From NCBI GenBank assembly GCA_018881555.1, contig JACAXG010000012.1, forward strand, positions 12,806,181 through 12,870,180: a stretch of 64,000 nt of DNA, in the 5' to 3' direction. The DNA is from Amblyornis subalaris (Eukaryota; Chordata; Aves; Passeriformes; Ptilonorhynchidae). The position numbers were made by a program, and so were the translations under genes. This document shows, in pieces, positions 37,793 to 49,512 of this stretch (the first letter of the stretch is position 1; each line of letters opens with the position of its first letter). Under the pieces are notes generated by a model, which saw only the letters and a program-made list of their open reading frames with translations, ran no database searches and was not told where the DNA came from.

Positions 37793-40700
37793 GCAAAATT
37801 CAGTTCAACAGCATGTTTTGATAACCTGGAAGTGGTTTCCTTGTTCAATGCAGGGTNGCTGCTGCTTGCCAGTGGCTCCAGTTATTTTCAAAGAACAGAA
37901 CATCTCCTTTTGTGCTTCTTCTGAAGAAATCTGTCAAAATAGTGTTTCATATAAAGGCAACAAATAGTTTACCCTTCTCAGTGAGCTCAAAGGAAAGCTA
38001 AATTCACTACAGGGGCTTGTAGAAGCGGCTTAAATAAATCTCTGCCCAGTGTGCGTAAAATGTTTTTATCAGTAAGATCCATCTACTACAAGTAGGCAAA
38101 GTTTGACCTGAATTCACACTGCCTTTGAATGCAATTCCCAGTACAGGATGTAAGCCATCTAGGAATGTAAAGGTCTTAGGAAAAAAACCAGTCTGTTTCT
38201 TCCAAGCTGACAATGCATTGCTCCTTTTCCGAAACTGCAAACAAATACTGTTTAGCTCCAGGGACTGCTGCTGCTGGAAATAAACTCCAAAACCACCCCA
38301 CAGAAGAACCACGCAACCACCGTAAGCAGAGCCTTGTGTCACAGCTGTCACACGCCCTTTGGGCACGATGACACTAATTCCCACTGTCATTCTGCTGTTG
38401 CTCAAGGAGGCTTGAGCAGGGCAGCCACCAGAAGGTGTTTACAAGGAACAAGAGCTGGTTTTGTTTTTTTCCCTGGAGAGGGTAGGGAAAGCTGCAGCAG
38501 CCTGCTGTGATCAAGGCAGTTCCAACAGAGCCAGAGCACTGTTCTCACCAGAGCAGGGCAACTCTACATCTAGAGAAGGGAGAGTGATGAACAAAACACC
38601 TGACAGGGTCCCTTTCAACTCCTCAAGATTCAGAATTGGTCACCTCCAAATTCTGGTATATGGATTTTTGTTTACTGCCCACAAAGCTGTTTCTGGAGCA
38701 ACTTTCTCTCCGCAGGCAAAGCAGAATCTCACGATATGCCTGACTTTGCTTGGCATGCACTTACCCACTTATCAGAGTTAACAGTCTGCCAGCCAAAATA
38801 AAGACTGCGCAGCACAGAAACCAACTGTTCCCTACAGCTTCACCCAATGACGTTGTACTAAGGTCAGCCAAAGTTAAAGATTTTTTGTAAATAGCCTTTG
38901 AAAACATAATCATGGCAAAGATGTTAAGCCTTATTTATTTCCTTTATACACTGGAGGAAATAGGGGCTCCAGTCCAGTAACCTGATCACAGGTAAATATT
39001 TGCAGAGGAAATCAATCCCGTTAGCAGGCAAATGGTGCTTCACAGGTAGGACGGGACTCTCCCGGTCTAGCAGCTGACTCAGGAGAACCAGATTCCCGGG
39101 ACAGGCTCCTCTCCTCTCTTTGCTAGTTCATAAAAGCCATTGCTACCTGTTTGTAGGGCTGAAGTGCCAGCACGCAGGTGTTGCTGGCAGGAAGTCAGAC
39201 CTAAAGGGCTTCTGAAACCACAAAGTCCATACAAAAGTTTTCATACCTTTAGCTTTGTATCAGGACATTTCAGTGTTTAAGAGAAATGTTTGTAAACCAC
39301 TTCAATGAAGTTCAGTAAGTCCCTTTCGTGCACACTGACCTGCTGCAGCACGTGCCAGAGTGCTTTGGAGCAGGCACTATAGTTCACCAGCCTGTAACAC
39401 AAACCTGCTGCTAAGGGCTGGCCTCCACTTGCAGTTTTACCTAACAGAGAGGAGAGCTAAGCTATCAGATTTTTATTCTAATAACTTGTCATTAGATGAG
39501 TAAAAGGCAGGATTCCTTTCACTGCACTACATTCATCCCTATGGAGATTCATACCCATATCTATCCACCACATACACTGATCAAATTTAACATGCTTACA
39601 GACCAGAGGCCAAGGAGAAGTCTGAAAGCAATTCAAACAGCTGAATAATTCACAACTTTAATAGTAATATCTTGTGTATTTTTAATTTCAATAGTTACCA
39701 TTAATAAAAATCACTTCCACTTGCCCTTCTGGACAAATATGTAGTTTGAAGTATATAACATGGTAAAGAATCACTAACAGCAGGTACCACCCAGCATTGC
39801 TGGTGGTAATACCTGAAAGCTGCAGTCTTAATCCAACCAAGAAATACACAGCTTCAGTATATTTTTATCAGAGTTTATCCCTGACACTTCACTTAAAAAT
39901 AGAGTATTCAGATTTGGATTTTTCATCCAAGTTTGGAGTCACAGTCTTTCATCTGTTATTCTTTTTTTTTGAGCTTTTTAATGGAGGTCTGATAAATAGA
40001 AGCCAGCTTTAGTTAGTATTTTATCATGGCTTTAATATTTCCCTCCTACAACTGGAGATGTCTGTTAGGGGACATCAGCAGATGAGTTAGTCTCTAATGG
40101 AAAGGGTGGAATGTGAGTGGAGGGAGAATAAACACCTCCTAAAGCAGGTAGGGAGAAGTTCCCTAAGGTCAGCATCTTCCTCTGCAGGATTTACCTCTGT
40201 TACCACCCTCTTACCTCTGCCTTTTATTTGGGCTGAGTCAAATGTTTGTGGAACTGTCCTACACAGAGCAGAGGGTGGGCTAGAAAGCTTGTAGACAGCG
40301 AGGCACACAATACAACTCAGCTGTTCCAAATTGACTACTAGTTGAGCTTAAAAGCAAAGTTATCCACCCTAGTTTAAATTCTTGCCTGTTGCTCCTTTAT
40401 TTATAGAGCTCAGTACTTTCCAAGTCACTGCAGTGAGTTTTACAGTTTGCCTGGTCTACTGNAGTTAATAATTGTTGGCACAGAAATTATTGCAAATGCC
40501 CTCAACGTTCTGGCTGCTTCCTTGTTTTTCTGTCAGCCATTGCCTGCACGCACAGGGTGAAGTGCTGTTTAAATCCTTTCTGCCAAACTCATCTCCAGAG
40601 TGTTAAGTTCTGACAGGGATTTTAACATCTCTACCTTTCCTCACAACACTCACACCCTCAGAGGGAAAAAAAGCCACAAAAAATCCCAGCTCATTTTACT

Positions 40701-43452
40701 CCCAGCACGATGTTTCATCCAGTAACTGCACAAGGCAAAATTGTGTGATAGAAGCCTGTTTCTCTCAGTGCCCAAGCTCTGATCCGTGGCCAGTTGTGCC
40801 TCAGACACCACTGCATAGATGGTCCGGGGCTCAGGCCAAGAGCTCTGCAGCGCAGCTCCTCACGTGACAAAGCTGCTGGGCTTGGCTGGAGCCAGAGGTC
40901 AGGGAGCTCAGCCTCTGCTCACTCCTAACCAGGAGCTAAAGCAGCACCATCACAAACCTGAACACATCTTCTCTTTTTAGAGAACAACTTTACAGTAAGT
41001 GAAATGTTGATTTAATTCATCTGAAAAATACAGGCTCCTAGTTGTGCTCAGTTTTACTGGATATACAGTCAAAATGTTTTTTAAGCTTCATTTAACTTCA
41101 ACATAACAAACACTNTGTATTATTTTAGGGAAAGTCCTGAAAACAATCAATTCCAGATTGGAATTGAAAGTTCTCAAGGATAAGTTCAGGTGTTGTTTCA
41201 CCTATTGTGTTATTTACAAAGTGTGTGCCCTGTGCTAATACAAGGAGAGAGCAAATCTTGAGGGAGTTGTACCACGTAGCTGAACTCACCTGGCATGCAA
41301 GGGCTAAGCAGTCACTTTTGCCAGGCTGGCAAAGTGTTTCCTGCCAAGGTAAGTTCATTTCTAACTACTGAAGGAAACAAAACAATGGTAAAAGGATACC
41401 TGCAATTCACTATTAGACAATATAAAATAAGAGGGGAAAAAAGCATTAATAGCATAACTGCAATTTTATTTAACAAACAAGACTTCTTAAAGTATTAAAA
41501 TAATCAATAAAAATAATTACAAAAAGGTAAACATGAGCTATCAAAAAATAAGGGTTTCACTGCTCTCTGCAATACACCACCATATGATAAAGACGGGCAG
41601 AAAAGCAAGTGTTTTGCTGTTATGCAACATCTGTAGCCATCACAAGCAAGTTCCTGCTACCATTTAAATGTTTTCTACCCACAAGAACCTCAGAAAAAAA
41701 TCTTGAAGTTCAATATTATGCTATAAGATACTGCTTTCTGTAACACTTTCTGTTACAGCAGTCACCGGATTAAAAATAAGTCTTTTTCAAAATAGCTAAG
41801 TGCAGCTTTGCCCAGCTGAAGGCAGCAAGTAGTTCTGCTGTGAATGAGCAGGCTCCTTGCTTCCCAAACTTTTAGGTTCAAATATGACTCCTCCTCCAGC
41901 CAGGGAGGCTTTCAGTTTTCCCCTCAGTATCAACAGGAGAAGCTCAGTGTGATGCTTACCTGAACCACGTCTGCTTCTAACAGGTTGTCCCCTTGTCCCC
42001 AGGAGAGCACAGACAGCTTCACGTCTGGGCCTCTGCAAAGGGAACGCAGAAACACAACTTAGCCCTCGCCAACATTATCACAAAGTTGATGCATCTATAG
42101 TGCTGGCCTTGCACAAGTGTGGTTGCCTTTTCTCCAACACAGAACTTGACTTTGACAAAGGTAAAAGGATGATACAGCACTTAATAGATCAGATTGAATG
42201 ACAGGCTGCAACAATTTATACACAGCACCTAATCCCGGGCGTAGAGCGGGGCCACTTCTTGGGCAAGTGGCTCCTGACTATATGCAGGATGCCAACCTCC
42301 TCCCACAGCAAGTCCCGTTAAGGACNATTTCAGCAAGGATACAGGAAGGGTAGTGTGCCCCATCTCTCGCCTAAGCTCAAAAGTTCTCTCCCATTTTCCC
42401 TTCTCCCTCTCAGAGATTCTGCTGAGACCCAGACCTTGATCATCCATGGACATAGGGAGAACAGTCAGGCAATCCCAGTGCTGCTATTATCATGGAAACA
42501 ATAAACTCTGTAATGAAGATATTCAAACTTGGAGTTTGGGTGGGTGACCCAGCTGACCTAGCAGCAGAGGTAACCAAACAGGACTTAAGCATCCACACCT
42601 CTGAACTGCACCCAATCACATTCAATCTTCACATCCTCCATGTAAAAATGGAGAAGAACAGAAACCCAGGACATCCTATGTCTGCTTCTCCCTGATAAGG
42701 TGGGCTGTAATTCAGGAGCAGACATGGCATTAGCCTTTGGATATTCTGCGGCTTTGAGCAGAGCAGCAGCACATAAATGGCAGAGGGATGAATCATTCAT
42801 TTAGTGCACAGCATCCCCTCCATTGCTGCAGGACTCGGAGGCTCCCTGTGCAAAGCAGCCCCAGGCAGGAGCTCCCAGAGCTGTCCAATCCACCAGCCTC
42901 CCGTTCTGCTTCTCCTTAACATCTAGCTTCCTCCAAATCCTACAGAGGAGATGCACTGCATAACATTTATTATAACAACTCTTTCTAATCATAGGAAAAT
43001 GAAGTTTTAAAAAGCTACAGTTGCTTTAAAACAAGCAAAATACTGAAAATTCTGCTACCTCAGGCAGTCACTGATACCCAAATACCCCAAAACAACTCAG
43101 CAATGAAAAGCAAAAATGGAGATCTCATTCCTCTCAGCGCTGACCCTTCCCTCTCCTGTCTCCTAGTGCCAACAAGAGATGAGAACTAGAGATTGGAAAG
43201 GGCTGGATGCAGCAACTGCAAACAACTGCTGGGCAGGATTAGCGTGTAAGTGAAAGTCTCCTGGTTATCTGTCTCAAGGTATGTGCTGGAATTTCAAAGG
43301 GCTGTGTTTTTCCCCTCCATGGCCAGAATTGATAAAGCTTTTCTAAGCTTCTAAGCCAGTTTGTGACTGAATGAAATGATACACTTGCTTTCCAAAAGCA
43401 GGCAGACCTCTAGGTTACTTTAAAAGCTTGTAAATAAGAGCACAGTTGATCA
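37793..43452 (-). other. smAKAP 5' intron, coding-exon side
   Basis: Non-coding sequence without a recognisable exon. The frame at 38007-38405 (- strand, 132 codons) lacks homology and codon bias. Ns lie at 37857, 40462, 41115 and 42326. I see no confident repeat here. Confidence 0.6.
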
Positions 43453-43772
43453 CAAAATCATAGAATCGGTTTGGTTGGAAAAGGCCTCTCAGACCAAGTC
43501 CAGCTGTTACCCCAGCACTGCCATGTCCGTCACTAAAACCTGTCCCAAAGGGCCACATCTACACATCTTTTAAACACCTCCAGGGATGGTGACTCCACCA
43601 CTTCCCTGGACAACCTGTTCCAATGCTTTTCAGTGAAGAATCTTTGCTAATATCCAACCTAAACCTTGCTTGGCACAACTTGAGGTCATTTTTTCTGGAT
43701 CTATTGCTTGTCACCTGGGAGAAGAGACTGAACCTCACCTGCCTACAACCTCCTTTCTGAGAACACTGAGTT
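43453..43772 (-). mobile_element. CR1 LINE 3' end, 5'-truncated
   Basis: This starts with the reverse complement of the CR1 tail (ATCATAGAATC..TTTGGTTGGAAAAGGCCTCT), then CCCAGCACTGCCATG, CAGGGATGGTGACTCCACCAC, CCTGGACAACCTGTTCCAATG and so on to CCTCCTTTCTGAGA. These are diagnostic of the last 300 bases of chicken-repeat-1 elements, here in - orientation. It is heavily truncated and has no reverse-transcriptase frame. It lies in the probable smAKAP 5' intron, in the sense direction of that gene. Confidence 0.92.
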
Positions 43773-46700
43773 ACTTAATAGAGGCAATTTCCATGTCAAA
43801 TTTCACCTCTCAAGCATTATAGCAATGCAGTTAAAAACATGAAAATCTTCAAATTAGAGGGAAAAACAGGAGAGAAGAAAATGTTTCTTCTTACTTCACT
43901 TTATGATTTACATACGCAGTGTGAGTGGGGTGTTTTTGCTGTTAAATAGTCCAGCTGTGTTGATGTGAGTTTTTATGCTGACAAACTCTGGAAATCTAAA
44001 ACCAGTACTGACTTTAAAAAGACAAAAAAAAAGGCAACCCCCCCCACAAAATCAAAAAACAGTCTCCTCCACCAGACACAAAACTACAGAAACCAGGAAC
44101 AAAATCAAGTGCTTTCTTCACTGTTCTAGCAATCATACCCAAGCTTTGGGAAGTAGCAAGCAAAGATGAAGTACCAAAAGAAACCTTTGGGTGAAAATAC
44201 CAAAGTTCAGAGAACAGGAATGCCAGTAGATACAGCCCTCAGCAGCCACAATGTTATTCTTCATCCAGGAAAAAGAAGTCTTGTTAAAAGCAAAGAACAC
44301 TGTGTGCTTGGTAGCTGTCTAATTTCATGAAAGTAAAACTGTACCCAGTCAGCCTGTCCCAAAATCCTCCCTCCTCCCTCCAGTGCAGCAGTTTGTTCAC
44401 CAGAACTGCACACACACAGCTCAGGGAGTAGCCTGAAGGCCAGAGGCGAACAGGCCGCTGAAAACTTCTTACAGGTTCTGCTCATATTTTAACTTAACCG
44501 CTTGTCCAAACAACCCTGTATACTGCTGTTAGTCCAAATTTGGACAGAAATACTTATAGTGTATTAATTCTGCTTGATTTTTCCATGCTGGATGTTCTGT
44601 TTTCCCAATGTCTCAGAATACAAGTAAGCAAACATGTACCAGTACAGACTCAGCCAGACCATGGACAAGAGGGAACATTAACTTAACTACCCCCATACGA
44701 ACAGGAGCAGGATGCCTACAGTTGATGGAAGCCTGTTTTCTAGGTGGGTAACAGTGAACCAAAGGATTTCCTTAGGAAGTAAGGCCTCGGAGAGAGGCTG
44801 TAGAAGAAAGGCCATCAAGAAGATGCAGAACTTCTCAGAAACTATCTGCAGGAAGTTTAGCCAAGACTCAAGGAACCCAACTAGAGAAACTATAAAGGAA
44901 TGCCTTTGGAAGTGAAAGCTAATAGTCACAGAGAAGATCCAAAACTCTCCGAATCCAAATACAAAATAATACTTAAAACTGGTGAGTGAACAGAAACAAA
45001 ATATCAGAAACGGATATAAAGTTTTTGGCATAGATGTACAGCTGTTTCCTCGTCCTGAATAACATGAAATGATGCAGGTTCAACACATCTTTCAACAAAG
45101 CCCACAGTTCCTGTAATTATCAGCCCCCCCATCTGTACTAGCTGCAAATCCATGGTCTGAAGACCATCCCCACTGACAATTCCCCACAGCAGGGGAAAAC
45201 ACAAGACACACTCCCAAAGGTGTCAGAGACACTGGCCAAGTCCCACACTGAGGTTAAACTGCTCTAAGGCACAGCACTGGGTCCAGATGAAGCAGCCTCT
45301 TGGTTTATTACAGTGCTGTAACCAACTAGAGTAGAAGCCAGAATTTTCCTACATATACCACAAAACTTCCATCCCGAAACCTCAATCGTGGAGTCACAGC
45401 CTACCTATTAACACTCCTCTCAGGAATACATTAGAACATTAAGCTACTTACACTCAGACTAAGGCTTAGGATCTAGACTTGATTGTAAAGGTGCATTACT
45501 GTCCTCCACAGGTGCCAGGCAGGGCAGAGTGCTGCAGACAATGAACAGGGATGCACAAATCTTTACGAGCAAGAAAAGCCCCTCCTGCCGCTATCTCTGG
45601 CTGCTGCCCAGCCTGGGGATCCTGCCAGCAGGAACTGAGGAGCAGCAGCAGCAGCTATAACAGCGGATCGGTATCTCAGGCTGACAGGATCAGGTTTTAT
45701 TGTAGTGGCTGTCACAAGATTCGAGTACGAACATATGGAGCTGCAGAGCATAAGGTATGAATGAGGGATGCTGGCTTGCTTTGTGATGCCCTCAGGAAGG
45801 CAAAGGCTCCACTGGATTAACACAAACGAAAGTCGGAAGGAAGGAGACAGCCAGGATCTGCCCAAGATCAGCCAGAGAAGAGCACAATAAAAGCAGCACA
45901 CAACTCCATTCTGTTCTTTAATCTCCAGAAGCCAATTGTAGAAAGGGGAATTGGAATTAGGAATGCAACAGAAAAGCCATTTTTCCATATCTCACATAGG
46001 AAAACACAGCTCCACATTTTAAAATCACAACTATGTTACTAATGATTGGCAGAAATTGAGGAGTAAGAGAACAAAGTGGGGAGTTAACAACTGGATGCTC
46101 CAACTGCACAAAAGCTGCCCAGAATTTCAACAAAGAACTATGTCAGCTTTAAAAATCACTCTGTCTCACGGCTCTCCCCCGGTATTTGTTTCCTTGAATT
46201 TCATCACTCCTAACGTGCCAGCTCCTACTTCCAGCAGTTGCTGCCTTCGCGCCTGGGAAGCGGGAAGGCCGGGAGCCAGGCGAGGCAGCCGTGCCTGCAC
46301 AGCCTGGCAGCACTGCCAGCTCCCCACCAGGACCCTGCCCACAGAACCACCTTGTCCCCAGAGACACGAGCGTCGTGAGGCTCTGCCCAAGCCCATGTGC
46401 AACTTGTACAAACCAAGGTGATTTTAAAGCAAGAATGTTTCTCAGCAGAACGTGATGTTCAGAAGAAAACTAATTTGTATGTACTTGAAGGTTAAAAATG
46501 CCACTTTGTTAAGGTTACAGTATAAATCCCTGCATTTTTCCTTTTTTTTTCATTACTATATTTAGAAACCTAATTTGGACTGCTACCTACTGAACTATGA
46601 GAAAGCATAAAATATTTCTAAATGTTTAACAATTTTTGCCATGACAGATCTTGCATTATTAAATCTGTATTTTACGACGTGCCAGATGAAGGTAACCTGC

Positions 46701-46900
46701 TCTGTATAAGGGTTTGTGTGGAAGCTTGGAAACGGTACTCAGGGCGAAGCACGGGCTGACAAACCCCTCACACCACCTCGGCTGGCAAATACGGTGGTCT
46801 CACATCTTCCCACAGCAGGAACACAGCTTGGAGAGAATCAGCCACGCCGTTTACCTTCCCACTCTGCATCACTCTCACTGCTGTCCATAGTACCACCTCT
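43773..46900. other. Non-coding sequence between CR1 copy and CpG island
   Basis: No gene or repeat is recognised. A short GC-richer block lies at about 46215-46400, with 60- to 120-codon frames on both strands, as GC-rich DNA produces by chance. A small GCAGCAGCAGCAGC run sits near 45640-45655. Confidence 0.5.
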
Positions 46901-47079
46901 CCTCAGGCAATTCCACGGGTGTCCAACGGGAGCGGCATCTCCGCTTTGCTCAGTTTGGAGGACTCCGTGGCCGGCAACCTCGCTGCGAGATGATGGGAGG
47001 AGTAAAGCAGCACCGCCGCCTGTCCTGAAAAACCCCACCTCAAAGCACGGCTCTTTCTCTCCTGCACAACCCGAGCCTA

Positions 47080-47720
47080 GGGAGGCTGAAGGCCAGTCCT
47101 GCCCACGCCAGGCTCGCCCCGCGGGACGCGGCCGCGCGTCCCCCCCTCCCACCGGCGGAGCGCGGCGCGGGGCGATGGAGCCGGGCACATACCAGCGCGG
47201 CGGGGCGGTGTCCGTGCGAGCAGCATGCTGGAAGCGTGGCCCCGCCGCGCACGATCCCCGGCCGCCGGGCTGCCCCTTCCTCCGGCGGTGCCCGCGGGAT
47301 CCGGCCCTCGTCCCAACGACGCCGCCGCCTCCAGGTTCCTGAACGGCAAAGACGCAAACCCACCGTCAAAGTCCATGCTGGGCGCACCTCCCGGCCCCCC
47401 GCCCGGCCCCGCGGCGCTCGCACAGGTAGCGCCGGGAGGGCCCCGCGCCCGCCGCCGCTCACGCCGCTCCCGCCGCTCCGCCGGGCGCTCCCCGCCCTCC
47501 CCGGGGCGGCGGCGGCGGGGCCGGGCGGGGCCGAGGGGCGGGAGCGCCGCCGAGCCCGGGAGCAGCGCCGCGGCCCCGACCTGTCCCCCCCCGCCGGCAC
47601 CTGCGCCCGCCCCGCATCCCCCGTGTGCCCCCGGCCACAGCGCTCCCNCCCGGCCACGGTGCAGCGGGGCCGCCGCGCCGGGACCGGCCCTGCCATGTAA
47701 AATAAGGGAAAAAGGGAAAA
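47080..47720 (-). promoter_or_regulatory. C2orf88: CpG island, probable smAKAP promoter and first exon
   Basis: About 640 bases very rich in G, C and CpG, in sharp contrast to the AT-rich surroundings. It includes GC boxes (GGGCGGGG at 47523-47530, GGGGCGGG at 47535-47542). An inverted CCAAT (ATTGG at 47750-47754) lies on its high-coordinate side, which is upstream only for a - strand transcript. The next gene to the left on that strand is smAKAP, about 10 kb away, with a splice acceptor just before its ATG. Candidate - strand donors include GTATGT at 47192-47187 and GTGAGC at 47462-47457. Long frames on all strands here (up to 224 codons) reflect lack of stop codons in GC-rich DNA. The island could also serve an unseen + strand transcript. 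One N lies at 47648. Confidence 0.65.
47523..47542. promoter_or_regulatory. Paired GC boxes (Sp1/KLF-type)
   Basis: GGGCGGGG and GGGGCGGG lie 4 bases apart within the CpG island. Such sites are common in CpG-island promoters. Binding is inferred. Confidence 0.45.
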
Positions 47721-47749
47721 AAATCACCCAGGCAGGAAAGCCGCCTCTC

Positions 47750-47754
47750 ATTGG
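47750..47754 (-). promoter_or_regulatory. CCAAT box on the - strand (NF-Y type)
   Basis: On the - strand the context is GAAGCCAATGAGAGG, a good NF-Y match. It lies about 210 bases before the GC boxes in the direction of - strand transcription and only about 40 bases from a CR1 insertion. Confidence 0.45.
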
Positions 47755-47795
47755 CTTCTCCTCCTTTAAATTCTCCTCCCCCTCTATTCGGCCCT

Positions 47796-48298
47796 AGCGA
47801 GGCACATCTGGAGTGCTGTGTCCAGGTCTGGGCTCCCCAGTACAAGAAAGACAAGCAGATACTGGACAACGTCCAGTAGAAGCCACAAAGATGATGACGG
47901 GTTTGGAGCATCTCTTTGATGAGGAGAGATGCAGAACCTGGGCCTGTTCAGTTTAGAGAAGACCGAGAGGGGATCTCATTAATGCATAGAAATATCTCTC
48001 AAAGGAGGGTACCAAGAGGACAGTGCCAGACTTTCCAGTGGTGCTCAGCAACAGTGTCCGTAAACTAAAACACAAGAAATTTCCACCTCAACATGAAGGA
48101 AAAACTTTACATTGAGGGCGGCAGAGCACTGGAACAGGCTGCCCAGGGAGGTCACGGAGTCTCCCTCTCTGGAGACATTCCATACCCACCTGGACATTCT
48201 AAACCCACCTGCTCCAAGTGACCCTGTCTTGGCACGGGCATTGGACTGGATGATCTCCAGAGGCCCCTTCCAACTCTAACAATTCTGTGAGTCTGTGA
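47796..48298 (+). mobile_element. CR1 LINE 3' end, 5'-truncated, abutting the CpG island
   Basis: The copy runs from CGAGGCACATCTGGAGTGCTG through CTGGGCCTGTTCAG, GAGAGGGGATCTCATTAATG, GAGCACTGGAACAGGCTGCC and GATGATCTCCAGAGG to the tail AATTCTGTGAGTCTGTGA. These follow the chicken CR1 3' consensus in order, in + orientation. It is about 500 bases long, truncated at its 5' end, with no intact protein frame. Its 5' edge is about 40 bases from the CCAAT box. Confidence 0.93.
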
Positions 48299-49044
48299 AA
48301 TCCAGCAAAGCATGTTCAAAGGGTGGAGTTGCCATATAAAAGATTAGAGCTATCACAATCACATGTTCAACTCAGCCTTGTGACAGCACTGAGGTGCCAG
48401 AATGTGTTGAGCACATAAGGACTGGTGAGTGTTAAAGCAAAGAAAACAATGGGAAAGGCTGGGGAAGAGGCCTGGGTGACGCTTCTCTGATTTTATCCTG
48501 TCCGGCAGCATCAAATCATGTACAACCACAGAAAAGTATTAATCATGCCAAAGCTTTTTAGGAAATGCCCCCATTCCAAAAGAAAGCTTCCAGAATGAAG
48601 GAGATGAGCAAACTAAAATAACATTTTTAATTTTTCAAAAATAAAAGTGATGTTAAAACTGAAAACTATTTCATAAGAGAGGCTGCAAACAGACATCCTG
48701 GGTAAAGCATTCCTGCTTTTGGGAAGTTCTTGATACCCAAACTACTGCATAGCACACAAGAGCACACCCTGGCATCACCTCTGGGAGGCTGTCACGGAGC
48801 TCACACCCAGCTGGGGCTGGCAAACAGCACCCCAGGACTTGCAGGGGTCTCCCGGCCCTGATGGTGACAGGCCTGGGGACATGAGGATCATGCTGGGCCC
48901 TGGCTTGTCCTACAGCAGCAGGCTAAAAGCTAGCTGCACTGCAGCTCTGGGCACTGCACTCATGCCCTTCACTGAGTCAGCACTCGCTTTCAGTGCCTGT
49001 GCTGACCTGTGGCTAAGCCTTCCCATATATTTAGGCAACAGTTT
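48299..49044. other. Spacer between two facing CR1 copies
   Basis: Unique-looking non-coding sequence; I see no gene or repeat. The 102-codon + strand frame at 48839-49147 runs into the next CR1 copy and is not a gene. Confidence 0.6.
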
Positions 49045-49512
49045 CATAGAATCACAGAATCATTTAGGTTGGAAAACACCTCCAAGATCATGGAGTCCAA
49101 ACGATAAACCAGCACTGCTGAGTCCACCACCAAAACATGTCCCTTAGGGCCACATCTGCACAGTTTTTAAATACCCCCAGGGATGGTGACTCCACCAGTT
49201 CCCCGGCAATCCGTTCCAATGCTTGACCACCCCTTTGATGAAGGAATTTTTTCTAATATCGAACCTAAACCTCCCCTGGCACAGCTTGAGGCCATTTCCT
49301 CTTGTTCTATTACTACTACCTGGGAGAAGAAGTTAACCTACCTCACTACACCCTCCTTTCAGGTAGTTCTAGGGAGTGGTAAGTTCTGCCCTAAGCCTCC
49401 TTTTCTCCACCTGAAACACCCACAGCTCCCTCAGCTGCTTCTCTTATGACTGACTAGTCCCTTCTCCAGCTCTGGTGCCTTTCTCTAGACACGCTGCAGC
49501 ACCTCAATGATT
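49045..49512 (-). mobile_element. CR1 LINE 3' end, 5'-truncated
   Basis: The copy begins CATAGAATCACAGAATCATT and TTAGGTTGGAAAACACCTCC, the reverse complement of a CR1 tail. It continues with CAGCACTGCTGAGTCCACCA, CAGGGATGGTGACTCCACCAG and CTTGAGGCCATTTCCTCTTG, to CTAGACACGCTGCAGCACCTC. It is slightly longer than the copy at 43.4 kb, is in the same (-) orientation, and faces the + copy at 47.8-48.3 kb tail to tail. No coding frame survives. Confidence 0.93.

Noticed and set aside
37325..37924. A 199-codon + strand frame
   Set aside because: It is antisense to smAKAP, whose - strand frame matches a known protein. The + frame has no homology.
46838..47188. A 116-codon - strand frame considered as an alternative N-terminal exon of smAKAP
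   Set aside because: smAKAP begins with the lipid-anchor MGC motif in its own exon with a strong Kozak start. An upstream coding exon would bury that glycine.
47040..47911. Several overlapping frames of 150-224 codons on both strands
   Set aside because: They coincide with the CpG island, where stop codons are rare. They overlap in several frames, are Pro/Arg/Ala/Gly-rich, cross into the CR1 copy and match no family.
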